Assembly: GCF_900103485.1 (NCBI RefSeq)
Contig: NZ_FNHW01000001.1
Location: 1 to 64,000 of the forward strand
From: Fictibacillus solisalsi
Lineage (GTDB): Bacteria; Bacillota; Bacilli; Bacillales; Fictibacillaceae
Reading direction: 5' to 3'
Length of the DNA stretch: 64,000 bases
Shown: piece by piece, positions 50,289 to 57,599 of the stretch
How the letters are laid out: each line of letters starts with the position of its first letter
Numbering within the stretch: the first letter of the stretch is position 1
Position numbers and translations under genes: made by a program
Notes under the pieces: generated by a model
Databases searched by the model: none
The model's input: the letters and a program-made list of their open reading frames with translations, nothing else
What the model was told of the DNA's origin: nothing

Positions 50289-51074
50289 GTGAAACAGAAC
50301 CTGAATCTTTTTAAGGAAAGAGTGTCATTGCTTGAGCAAGCCCTTGATTTTACTAGAGTGGGTATTACCATTACCGACCCATCGCTCCCCGACAATCCGA
50401 TTATTTATGTTAATAAAGGATTCCTGTCCATGGCTGGCTATGAATATGAAGAAGTGATCGGGAAAAATTGCCGCTTTCTTCAGGGGGAAGATACGGGTGG
50501 AAATTCTGTCAGGGAAATAAAAGAGGCTTTGCTGGAGAAGAGAAAAATTTCCACTAAACTGAGAAACTACCGAAAAGACGGCACGCCGTTTTGGAACGAG
50601 TTAACGATCGATCCCTTTTATCTGGAGGAGGAGGGAAAGTACTATTTCATTGGCATCCAAAATGACATCACTAAACAGGAAGAGTATCAGGAGAAGCTGG
50701 AAATAACATTGAATGAAATTGACCGTTTGTCCACACCTCTTGTTCCTGTTACAGATAATACGCTGGTTCTTCCATTGATCGGAAATCTATCCCGTGAACG
50801 GTTTGAAAAAATCACCGAAACGGTTGTTTCTGATACAAATGTCAGACACGCTACATATTTAATACTGGATCTTTCTGGGTTAGGCATGTTTGATGATCAC
50901 ACTTCATCCCTGATTTTTCAACTGCATCATCTTCTTAAATTGCTTGGCACGGACCTCGTGCTGACAGGGATTTCTGCCCGGCTTGCCATGAAAGCAGGCG
51001 TCAGCCATGAATTGTATCCCTTGAAAACCTATTTGTCGGTTCAAGAAGCCATCAACGAGTTGAGCAAAATATAA
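50289..51074 (+). CDS. ytvA: Blue-light photoreceptor YtvA (LOV-STAS)
   Basis: YtvA senses blue light through an FMN-binding LOV domain and activates the sigma-B stress response through the stressosome. The LOV domain (residues about 15-125) has the photoadduct Cys61 in GKNCRFLQG, then NELTIDPF and IGIQNDITKQ. A linker helix and a STAS domain (about 145-255) follow, with the LPLIGNLSRERF motif. The start is GTG at 50289 with AAGGGAGAGG upstream; an in-frame ATG at 50265 lies before that site and lacks one. The gene is monocistronic. Confidence 0.95.
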   Translation: MKQNLNLFKERVSLLEQALDFTRVGITITDPSLPDNPIIYVNKGFLSMAGYEYEEVIGKNCRFLQGEDTGGNSVREIKEALLEKRKISTKLRNYRKDGTPFWNELTIDPFYLEEEGKYYFIGIQNDITKQEEYQEKLEITLNEIDRLSTPLVPVTDNTLVLPLIGNLSRERFEKITETVVSDTNVRHATYLILDLSGLGMFDDHTSSLIFQLHHLLKLLGTDLVLTGISARLAMKAGVSHELYPLKTYLSVQEAINELSKI

Positions 51075-51113
51075 AAAAACAGAGTGCCGGCATCTGGGCG
51101 CTCTGTTTTTATT
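51075..51113. terminator. Terminator shared by ytvA and the convergent gene
   Basis: The stem AAAACAGAGTGCC/GGCGCTCTGTTTT with T runs lies directly after the ytvA stop and overlaps the last codons of the minus-strand gene. Confidence 0.85.
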
Positions 51114-51690
51114 TTATATACATCATACGGGAGGCAAGATTCATGCCTTTGGGATACTTGAAGCCAACGATCATCCATAAACCGAAGAAAACGAAGCAGA
51201 AAAAAACGAATACAACGAGGGAAATATCCCGTAAAAAATGGTTTTGAGGCTTTTTAAATTTATATTCAATATGCCAATTTCCATCTCCCAGATTAAGAGT
51301 GTTATCGACTTTTCCTTTTGCTTTTGAAAATACATAGACGGGAACAGCGGTGCTTTTATTTCCTTTGACTGGTTTTTGCGAAAAAACAGCCAAATACTCC
51401 AGCCCTTCGATCTTTGAGGCAATGGACGAAATTTGTTCTTTGGCGGGTGAAGATAATATCTTTGAATCCTGCTGATCCAGTATTTTAAAGATTTCATTGG
51501 GGTTATGAGAAAAAAGAGTGGTGCGCTTATAGTCCTGCCATATAAAAATGGCAAACACCAAAAAACTTACACTCATAAACAGCAAGGTGAACCGGAGAAG
51601 CAAGCGGGTTGAACCTGGGGTTCCCCGTTTTTTTCGTTTCTTCTTTTTATACTCAGAAAGAAGGATAACTTTCGGATGATTCTCCATCAT
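51109..51690 (-). CDS. Two-span membrane protein of unknown function
   Basis: The 193-residue protein has a basic cytosolic N-terminus (KKKKRKKRGTPG), a first helix (about residues 30-50), an extracytoplasmic domain of about 105 residues and a second helix (about 155-176). No catalytic motif is seen and the family is not recognised. A GGGGG region precedes the ATG pair. Its end overlaps the ytvA terminator. Sensor-like or assembly roles are possible, but nothing in the sequence decides. Confidence 0.6.
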   Translation of the reverse strand: MMENHPKVILLSEYKKKKRKKRGTPGSTRLLLRFTLLFMSVSFLVFAIFIWQDYKRTTLFSHNPNEIFKILDQQDSKILSSPAKEQISSIASKIEGLEYLAVFSQKPVKGNKSTAVPVYVFSKAKGKVDNTLNLGDGNWHIEYKFKKPQNHFLRDISLVVFVFFCFVFFGLWMIVGFKYPKGMNLASRMMYIK

Positions 51691-51962
51691 TTCTCACAAA
51701 CCCCCTTTAAATAAATTGAATAATCATATATTCTACAAAATTTCGAATAATCCTACGATTACTTGAATGGTTATTAGGGTAAATATCTCATGGGACTATC
51801 GTTTGGCATCTGGGTATTCATGTGCTTTTTGGAAATCGGGCACGAATATATACCCATGATAGTACAATCTCTCTAGTACTTTTGTGGCTAGTATTTAGAG
51901 ATTCAACTACGTTACCATTGAATTAGTCAGAACTATCAAACACTACAAAAGGAGGAAAAGCA

Positions 51963-52748
51963 GTGAAAAAGTTCTATTTGCCAATGTTGTTAATTGCTGC
52001 AATGATTTTGTCGATTGCCGGCTGCGGGTCCTCGACATCCAAAACGGCGAGCGGAGATGAGGTGGAACTGAAAGAAGATGGCGTTTTTTCCTTTGTCGTA
52101 TCAGGCGAATTTTATCCGTTCAGCTATTCGGATAAGAATGGTAAGCTTGATGGATTTGATGTTGCAGTTGGAAAGGCTCTTGCAAAGGAAATGGGATTGA
52201 AGGCAAAAGTGGACAAGCAGAAATTCCATGGAATTGTTACGGCGGTAAAGACCAACCGGTTTGATGCAGCTGTTGCCAGCCATACCATTACTCCTGAACG
52301 AAAGAAAGCGGTAAATTTCAGTACACCATATTATTATTCCGGACCGGTTTTGTTTGTTCAAAAGGGCAGTGGCATTAAGAGTGCAAAGGACCTTAAAGGC
52401 AAAAATATTGCTGTGGCAAAAGGCTCTACATACGAAAGTGAAGCACAGAAATACTCCAAAGACATATCAGTATACGATAGTGATGTAACCGCATTGCGTG
52501 CCTTAAGCGAAAAGAAACATGATGGTGTTATTACGGATTCCATTACCGGCAAACAGGCCATCGCAAAAGGGTTTAAAGTAGAAGAAGCAGAAACACTGGG
52601 TACAAGTGAACAGGCAATTGCAGTTTCAAAGAAAGACAAGCAGCTGTTAAAAGCGATCAATAAGGCATTGGAGCAATTAAGGAAAGACGGCACATTGAAG
52701 GAAATAAGCGAAAAGTACTTGAAAACCGATATTACAAAAAAACCATAA
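51963..52748 (+). CDS. Polar amino-acid ABC transporter substrate-binding lipoprotein
   Basis: The 261-residue family 3 binding protein has a lipobox SIAGC (Cys21) and motifs VSGEFYPFSYSDKNGKLDGFDV and RFDAAVASHTITPERKKAVNFSTPYY. It resembles cystine/polar amino-acid binding proteins (TcyA/TcyJ/YckB type). AAAGGAGG precedes the ATG. A terminator-like hairpin separates it from the permease gene, a common way to keep binding protein in excess. The ligand cannot be read from the sequence. Confidence 0.88.
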   Translation: MKKFYLPMLLIAAMILSIAGCGSSTSKTASGDEVELKEDGVFSFVVSGEFYPFSYSDKNGKLDGFDVAVGKALAKEMGLKAKVDKQKFHGIVTAVKTNRFDAAVASHTITPERKKAVNFSTPYYYSGPVLFVQKGSGIKSAKDLKGKNIAVAKGSTYESEAQKYSKDISVYDSDVTALRALSEKKHDGVITDSITGKQAIAKGFKVEEAETLGTSEQAIAVSKKDKQLLKAINKALEQLRKDGTLKEISEKYLKTDITKKP

Positions 52749-52757
52749 AAATCAATG

Positions 52758-52790
52758 AAGAATGTGTGTTCCAATGCACATTCTTTTCTT
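52758..52790 (+). terminator. Intra-operon terminator/attenuator hairpin
   Basis: The stem AGAATGTG/CACATTCT with TTTTCTTT lies between the binding-protein and permease genes. Confidence 0.7.
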
Positions 52791-52810
52791 TACAAAGGAG
52801 ATGAACCAAG

Positions 52811-53464
52811 ATTACGCATTTTTTTGAAACTTTTATTGACAGCTATCCGCTCTTCATGAAGGGATTGCTGCTTACCTTACAAATTACTGTGGTTTCTGTT
52901 TTAATTGGTACGGTAGTCGGATTGCTGTTTGCCTTTTTTAAGCTGTCAAACAGCAAAATTCTTAATTGGATTGCCAACGTGTACATAGCCATTATCAGAG
53001 GTACGCCATTGATCGTGCAGATTTTCTTCTTTTATTTTGGACTGGCGGAACTCGGCATTTCTTCATACTGGTGTGCAACGCTTGGTTTGGCGCTGCATAA
53101 CAGTGCCTACATTGCGGAGATTTTCAGGGGCTCCATCCAGTCTATTAATAAAGGGCAACTCGAAGCAGGCCGTTCACTTGGGATGAGCACTGCACTTGCT
53201 ATGAGGCGAATTGTGCTTCCTCAGGCATTTCGGCGCGCGTTGCCTCCGCTTGGCAACCAGTTTATCATCGGACTGAAGGACTCATCATTGGCCGCTTTTA
53301 TTTCGTCTTCAGAATTATTTAATGTGGCCACCACCCAGGGGTCAAGAACGTTTGAAGAAATGACGTATCTTTTAATCGTTGCGATTTACTATCTGGTACT
53401 GGTATTGTTGTTCACCCTTTTGGTTAACAAACTGGAAAGGAAAATTGCCGGAGGAGACGAGTAG
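52811..53464 (+). CDS. Polar amino-acid ABC transporter permease (apparent ATT start)
   Basis: The protein (about 217 aa) is a HisM/TcyB-type permease with about five helices and the coupling motif EAGRSLGMSTALAMRRIVLPQA. Family proteins begin about 15 residues before LFMKGLLLTLQ. The only in-frame candidate there is an ATT at 52811, 10 bases after AAAGGAG; an in-frame TGA at 52802 blocks anything further upstream. An ATG at 52856 lacks a binding site and would remove the N-terminus. A normal ATG changed to ATT is the simplest view. Confidence 0.85.
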   Translation: MTHFFETFIDSYPLFMKGLLLTLQITVVSVLIGTVVGLLFAFFKLSNSKILNWIANVYIAIIRGTPLIVQIFFFYFGLAELGISSYWCATLGLALHNSAYIAEIFRGSIQSINKGQLEAGRSLGMSTALAMRRIVLPQAFRRALPPLGNQFIIGLKDSSLAAFISSSELFNVATTQGSRTFEEMTYLLIVAIYYLVLVLLFTLLVNKLERKIAGGDE

Positions 53465-53476
53465 GGGGGAAAAGGT

Positions 53477-54217
53477 GTGGAACAGAGAAAAGTAATGATA
53501 AATGTCAACAACTTGAATAAGTCGTTTGGTGAACTTCACGTTTTGAAGGATGTGAATCTTGAAGTTCATGAGCAGGATGTTGTGGTTTTGATTGGTGCCA
53601 GTGGTTCAGGCAAAAGTACATTGCTCCGCTGTTTAAACTATTTGGAGTACAAAGAGAGCGGCACCATAACCATTGATGGAAAAGTTATTGAACCGGATCA
53701 AACTGATTTGAACAAAGTACGTCAGGAAGTGGGAATGGTTTTTCAGCATTTTAATCTTTTCCCTCATAAGACGGTATTGGAAAATGTGATTGAAGCTCCG
53801 GTAATGGTTAAAAAAATTCCAAAAGAAGAGGCAATAGAGGAAGGCAGAGCGCTTTTGAAAAAAGTGGGGTTGGCTGACAAGGAACATGTCTACCCATCCA
53901 AGCTTTCGGGAGGTCAGAAACAAAGGGTGGCAATTGCAAGATCTCTGGCGATGAAGCCAAAAATCATGTTGTTTGATGAGCCGACTTCCGCCCTCGATCC
54001 CGAATTGGTTGGAGAAGTGCTGTCGACGATGAAGGATCTGGCGAGGGAAGGAATGACCATGCTCGTCGTTACACACGAAATGGGCTTTGCACGAGAAGCA
54101 GCCGATACTGTGGTGTATATGCATGACGGCAAAATTGTGGAAAAGGGTACACCGAGCGATATTTTTTCCCAGCCAAAGCATCAGCGCACAAAAGATTTTC
54201 TTGGAACCATCCTGTAA
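53477..54217 (+). CDS. Polar amino-acid ABC transporter ATPase
   Basis: This 246-residue GlnQ-type ATPase has Walker [11 protein letters not shown]-loop [12 protein letters not shown], signature [10 protein letters not shown], Walker [16 protein letters not shown] and switch VVTHEMGFA. It starts at a GTG with GGGGAAAAGG upstream, 12 bases after the permease. It completes the three-gene importer. Confidence 0.94.
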   Translation: MEQRKVMINVNNLNKSFGELHVLKDVNLEVHEQDVVVLIGASGSGKSTLLRCLNYLEYKESGTITIDGKVIEPDQTDLNKVRQEVGMVFQHFNLFPHKTVLENVIEAPVMVKKIPKEEAIEEGRALLKKVGLADKEHVYPSKLSGGQKQRVAIARSLAMKPKIMLFDEPTSALDPELVGEVLSTMKDLAREGMTMLVVTHEMGFAREAADTVVYMHDGKIVEKGTPSDIFSQPKHQRTKDFLGTIL

Positions 54218-54228
54218 ATAAAAAATAA

Positions 54229-54265
54229 GAAGGCCAGGCCCTCAAAGAAAAGGCCTGGCTTTTTA
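54229..54265. terminator. Bidirectional terminator
   Basis: The stem AGGCCAGGCC/GGCCTGGCT with T run ends the importer operon and overlaps the stop of the DUF3817 gene. Confidence 0.85.
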
Positions 54266-54550
54266 TGCTTGTTTTTTCAAATACGAGTCAAAAACGAAGG
54301 GACCAAAGGGAAGGACTGAAGCGACAAGAGCTCCCACGACGAGAGGGAATGACCAACGGTTTTTAAAGGTGGCATAAGCCAGTGCAATCAGATAAAGAAC
54401 AAAAAACAGCCCATGCAGAGAACCAGCAATGGTAACAGCCAACGGAAGATCGGCAAAGTATTTGAGCGGCATGGCAATGGCAAGCAAAACAAGAAAGGAG
54501 ATGCCTTCCAGTGTTCCAATGAGAATAAAACGTTTGAGGGATGGATTCAT
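54263..54550 (-). CDS. DUF3817 domain membrane protein
   Basis: The 95-residue protein has three membrane helices and the DUF3817 features RFILIGTLEGISFLVLLAIAMPLKY and AGSLHGLFFVLYLIA. Function unknown. ACAGGAGG precedes the ATG. The gene is monocistronic. Confidence 0.85.
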   Translation of the reverse strand: MNPSLKRFILIGTLEGISFLVLLAIAMPLKYFADLPLAVTIAGSLHGLFFVLYLIALAYATFKNRWSFPLVVGALVASVLPFGPFVFDSYLKKQA

Positions 54551-54653
54551 ACCCGATAACCTCCTGTATCTTATGTCCCTATTAATTTACCATAACGACA
54601 GAGAATATTGAGCAGGAAACCACAGAGAGATGTGAATCCTTTTTGTCTATTTT

Positions 54654-55070
54654 TTATTCCAGATACTCCGCTTCCAAATCTTTGTTTAGGTAGCGCCCCA
54701 TAGCTGTTATTGCCTTTTTCAGTCCAGCCTTTTCATAAAAGGGCTGGTTTCCCGATGTGGAGATCAGATGCACACAGGAAATGTCCTGTAGCTGATAAAG
54801 AAGATCTTCAACAACAAGCTTCCCAACTCCCTTTCTTTGAAATTGCGGGTGTATAATCACGTCATAAATGGCTGCATTGAAGACACCATCAGATAGTGCT
54901 CTCCCAATGCCTGCAAGCTGGTTATCAGCATAAGCAACAGTAACATGGCTGCTGTTGCTGTATATAGTTTGCAAATCTATAAGGGTATGCCGGGTCCAGC
55001 CTACAGCGTGGTAGATGGACAATACCTCATTCCAATCGAGGCCCGTAATGGTTCTATCAATCTTGTACAT
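54654..55070 (-). CDS. GNAT-family N-acetyltransferase
   Basis: This 138-residue protein has motif A IHPQFQRKGVGKLVVEDLL (acetyl-CoA pyrophosphate loop) and the motif B end TSGNQPFYEKAGLKKA. The N-terminal WNEVLSIYHAVGWTRH is common in small Bacillus GNATs. GGGGAGGTAA precedes the ATG. Substrate unknown. Confidence 0.85.
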   Translation of the reverse strand: MYKIDRTITGLDWNEVLSIYHAVGWTRHTLIDLQTIYSNSSHVTVAYADNQLAGIGRALSDGVFNAAIYDVIIHPQFQRKGVGKLVVEDLLYQLQDISCVHLISTSGNQPFYEKAGLKKAITAMGRYLNKDLEAEYLE

Positions 55071-55133
55071 TTTACCTCCCCCTGCTCTATATCATTTTTT
55101 TAATTTTACCTTTCGTACGCTGTTAATGACAGG

Positions 55134-55170
55134 GAAAAAAGCAGCCTGGATAACGTTCTCCAGACTGCTT
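55134..55170 (-). terminator. Rho-independent terminator of the DUF6230/DUF6114 operon
   Basis: On the minus strand AGCAGTCTGGA pairs with TCCAGGCTGCT and is followed by TTTTTT, just past the last gene of the operon. Confidence 0.82.
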
Positions 55171-55176
55171 CTATTA

Positions 55177-56385
55177 TCAAAAGGTACCGTCCAGCGGTTT
55201 TAAAAGATCAGGCAAAAGTTTGAGAGAAGAGTGATTCTCCATTTCTTTCTCCATCTTTTTTAACAGATCACGATCGGCAAGCTGATCTTTGTCCAGGGAA
55301 GATAAGTGAAGGTTCTTTAATAGCTGATCCTGTAAAAGCATTAGCTGTGTGGTTGCAGACTCATTATTCGGACAGAGGCCAGTGAGTGGGTTCTTTTCTT
55401 TTTGGGCCTCATCGATGAGGTTAAGTCCAAGCTTTTTTGGTACAGATCCATTTAGTTTCCCTGCCTCCTTGCAAAGCTGCAGTTTCGTTTGTTGTATCTT
55501 CTCCTTGAGTTTTTCCGGCTCGTTTTTGGCTGTTCCCTTTGTTTTATCAATGGCTTTTGGCACTTTCGCAATTTCCTTTTTTACTGGATGGGTTACATGC
55601 TCCAATGGTTTTTTTACGTGTTTTACAATATGTTCAGCATCAGGCTTTTCTTGCTTTTCATCAAGTTTTCCCTTCTTTTTGCCCGGTTTTTTTATAGAGT
55701 CCTTTGACGGTTTGGGAACTGCTTTTTTTGCTTCATCCAAAGGTGAAACAGGCTTTTCAGGAGAGTTTTCTTTGTTCTCTTTTTGGTTTTCACATGTCAG
55801 CGGCAAATGGCCATTCATGAGCTTGTCAACTGCTGCCCTTGCTTCCAACAAGGGCAGCGAGGCAAGATCCTGAAGCACTTTGGGAGCCTCTGGCCGCTGT
55901 TGTCCATGATTGCCTTTTACCGTGGAAAGCCTCAGTCTGTCCAATTCTCCCTTTGAGGCTTCCATTTTGTGTACAAGCATGGTTACCTTTTTAAGCCCAG
56001 GGTCGGGGATTGGTTTTCCCGCTGTCAGGCATGCTCCTTTTAGTGAAAATGCCGAAGCATCTGCGGTCAGATTTGTCATATGAACAGGTCCTTGTGCCTG
56101 CATAATCACAGTGACCGGCCCTTCTTCAGTCGAAAGTACCTTTGTAAGCTTCATCCCATAAAGTGTGGCATTACGGTATTGAAAGCGGATCATGGGCTTT
56201 GATTTTGCTGATGATGTTTCCCCCATGACTACTTGTGGGAGCATGATTCCGCCCTCGACCCGGTCTGCACTGACCACAAACCCTTCTTCATATTGTCCGC
56301 TTGCTGCCGCCTGTGCCTGATTTGGAACATGGAGCAAGGCCATCACAAGCAAACAGGCCAAGACTTTTATTGCCCGCATCCTCAT
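55177..56385 (-). CDS. Secreted protein with DUF6230-like N-terminal domain and Lys/Pro-rich C-terminal half
   Basis: The 402-residue protein has a signal peptide (cleavage near QAQAAA, residue 27). Residues about 30-140 (GFVVSADRVEGG...MGETSS...ATLYGMKLTKVL...GPVHMTNLTADASAFSLKG) align by eye with the DUF6230 protein encoded two genes upstream. The second half is Lys/Pro/Glu-rich and probably extended, with Cys residues in LTCENQ, LQLCKE and GLCPNN that could form disulfides. The ATG overlaps the DUF6114 stop (ATGA), so translation is coupled. No enzyme motif is seen; a wall or surface protein is likely. Confidence 0.7.
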   Translation of the reverse strand: MRMRAIKVLACLLVMALLHVPNQAQAAASGQYEEGFVVSADRVEGGIMLPQVVMGETSSAKSKPMIRFQYRNATLYGMKLTKVLSTEEGPVTVIMQAQGPVHMTNLTADASAFSLKGACLTAGKPIPDPGLKKVTMLVHKMEASKGELDRLRLSTVKGNHGQQRPEAPKVLQDLASLPLLEARAAVDKLMNGHLPLTCENQKENKENSPEKPVSPLDEAKKAVPKPSKDSIKKPGKKKGKLDEKQEKPDAEHIVKHVKKPLEHVTHPVKKEIAKVPKAIDKTKGTAKNEPEKLKEKIQQTKLQLCKEAGKLNGSVPKKLGLNLIDEAQKEKNPLTGLCPNNESATTQLMLLQDQLLKNLHLSSLDKDQLADRDLLKKMEKEMENHSSLKLLPDLLKPLDGTF

Positions 56386-56786
56386 TTCGCTTCTACCAGT
56401 TCAGGAGACTCATAGCCGGTATAGGCAACATTTTGATCATCATTCTTCTGATGGGGGGCAGGAGGGTTCCATGCAATCATCAGGGATCCCCCAGTAATGC
56501 CAAGTAATGTTCCGATGAGAAACCCACCCAGAGCTCCGATCACGGACAATATGGATAAAAAAATCGTTATAATGCCGAGCACTTTGGAGAATTGAGGGAA
56601 AGACATAGCTATAGCACCAAGCAAAAGAATCATGCCGCCAAAGAAAATGCCAATTACAGAGACAGTACCTGGGAGAAAAGCTTTCACGATAAGATTCAAG
56701 GGCACCCACAGGGTCAATGCCCCTGATATCAAGGTCAGCAGTGACCCGGTAAAGGGGCGTTCATATTTCCATTGTCTAACGGACAT
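56382..56786 (-). CDS. DUF6114 domain integral membrane protein
   Basis: The 134-residue protein has four membrane helices and a short polar tail (NPPAPHQKNDDQNVA). The layout (W-x-x-x-RPFTGSLLTLISGALTL, later GGFLIGTLLGITGGSLMIAWNP) fits DUF6114, a family mainly known from actinobacteria, where it neighbours DUF6230. Function unknown. It follows the DUF6230 gene by 18 bases and overlaps the downstream gene. Confidence 0.75.
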   Translation of the reverse strand: MSVRQWKYERPFTGSLLTLISGALTLWVPLNLIVKAFLPGTVSVIGIFFGGMILLLGAIAMSFPQFSKVLGIITIFLSILSVIGALGGFLIGTLLGITGGSLMIAWNPPAPHQKNDDQNVAYTGYESPELVEAK

Positions 56787-56804
56787 CTTTATTCCTCCTT
56801 GTCG

Positions 56805-57401
56805 TTAATTGGCTGGTTTGTTGATGCGTTCCACCGTAACTTTCATTCCATTCATCACAATCTTCTCTTGGAAAAGGTAATGCGTTTTAATTTTTGCATG
56901 ATTTAGTTCAATAGTTGAAGACATTTGCTGAAACTGTTTCTGCCAGTCACTGCTCTGTTTTTCTTTCAATGCAAGGTTGCTGAACTTGGCATCTGCATTG
57001 ATCACAGATGCGTCCTGCTGCAGACCGGAGATATGAACCGGTTTACTGGCGGCAATTTTAACACGGATCCATTTGTCACCGCTAATATTGAAATCTTTAT
57101 ACAGCTGCAGATGATCAATGGTTAAATCCTTAATCAGGTTGGTGCCCTGAGGAGCCGATTTCTCCTTGCTGGATTCACCCATTTTCGGGTAGAAGGTATA
57201 GCCGTTTCCTTCCAGGTGATCAAACTCAACATAGAAATTGCCCACTCCTGCCATAGGGATGGCGTAAGCAGTTCCGGATATTCCCATAAAGCTCAGCAGT
57301 GCAGCCAGTACCACCATGCCTGATGCAAAAGCTTTCCAAAACACTTTTTTGTTCATGTTTCCTTTGTTGATGGTTGTTTTCAATTCGATCGTTTTACCCA
57401 T
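56805..57401 (-). CDS. DUF6230 family secreted/surface protein
   Basis: The 198-residue protein has a signal or anchor segment (about residues 24-47, ending in TAYA). The beta-rich mature domain has FYVEFDHLEGNGYTFYPKMG, LTIDHLQLYKDF and PVHISGLQQDASVINADAKFSNLALKE. This fits DUF6230. AAGGGTGGGA precedes the ATG. It is first in a three-gene operon that is divergent from a GAF-LuxR gene. No enzymatic residues are evident; a structural or adhesive surface role is inferred. Confidence 0.75.
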   Translation of the reverse strand: MGKTIELKTTINKGNMNKKVFWKAFASGMVVLAALLSFMGISGTAYAIPMAGVGNFYVEFDHLEGNGYTFYPKMGESSKEKSAPQGTNLIKDLTIDHLQLYKDFNISGDKWIRVKIAASKPVHISGLQQDASVINADAKFSNLALKEKQSSDWQKQFQQMSSTIELNHAKIKTHYLFQEKIVMNGMKVTVERINKPAN

Positions 57402-57427
57402 CAGTATCCCACCCTTTTTTAAAATGT

Positions 57428-57441
57428 TGAAAGCGCTTTAA
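57428..57441. promoter_or_regulatory. Possible CcpA (cre) site
   Basis: TGAAAGCGCTTTAA fits the cre consensus TGWAANCGNTNWCA with one mismatch and contains the palindrome AAAGCGCTTT. It lies 27 bases upstream of the DUF6230 start, where a bound repressor would block the operon. Confidence 0.45.
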
Positions 57442-57504
57442 TAATGTAACTGTACGGTTTGGTTAGTATGTTGACAATTCCGATAAGTATCGTAATTAAG
57501 ATGA

Positions 57505-57528
57505 TTACCCCGACATTTGTCGGGGTAA
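57505..57528. promoter_or_regulatory. Perfect palindrome between divergent operons
   Basis: TTACCCCGACA, TT, TGTCGGGGTAA: two perfect 11-base arms with a 2-base centre, in the 5' leader of the LuxR-type gene. TTGACA with TAATTA (16-base spacer, 57471-57498) lies just upstream as a possible promoter for that gene. The palindrome suits a dimeric regulator binding site. Confidence 0.65.
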
Positions 57529-57599
57529 ATGGGCGGATATTGTAAAAAGATTTCGAAAACTATAAAGTGAATGTAAGCAGTGGGGAGGAGGGGCATGAG

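Noticed and set aside
53633-54181. Minus-strand frame within the ABC ATPase gene
   Set aside because: It is antisense to conserved Walker and signature motifs and has a Cys/His/Phe-rich composition typical of a shadow frame.
55349-55873. Long plus-strand frame rich in Phe and Ser opposite the Lys/Pro-rich gene
   Set aside because: It is the mirror of the Lys/Glu-rich codons of the real minus-strand gene and has no ribosome binding site.
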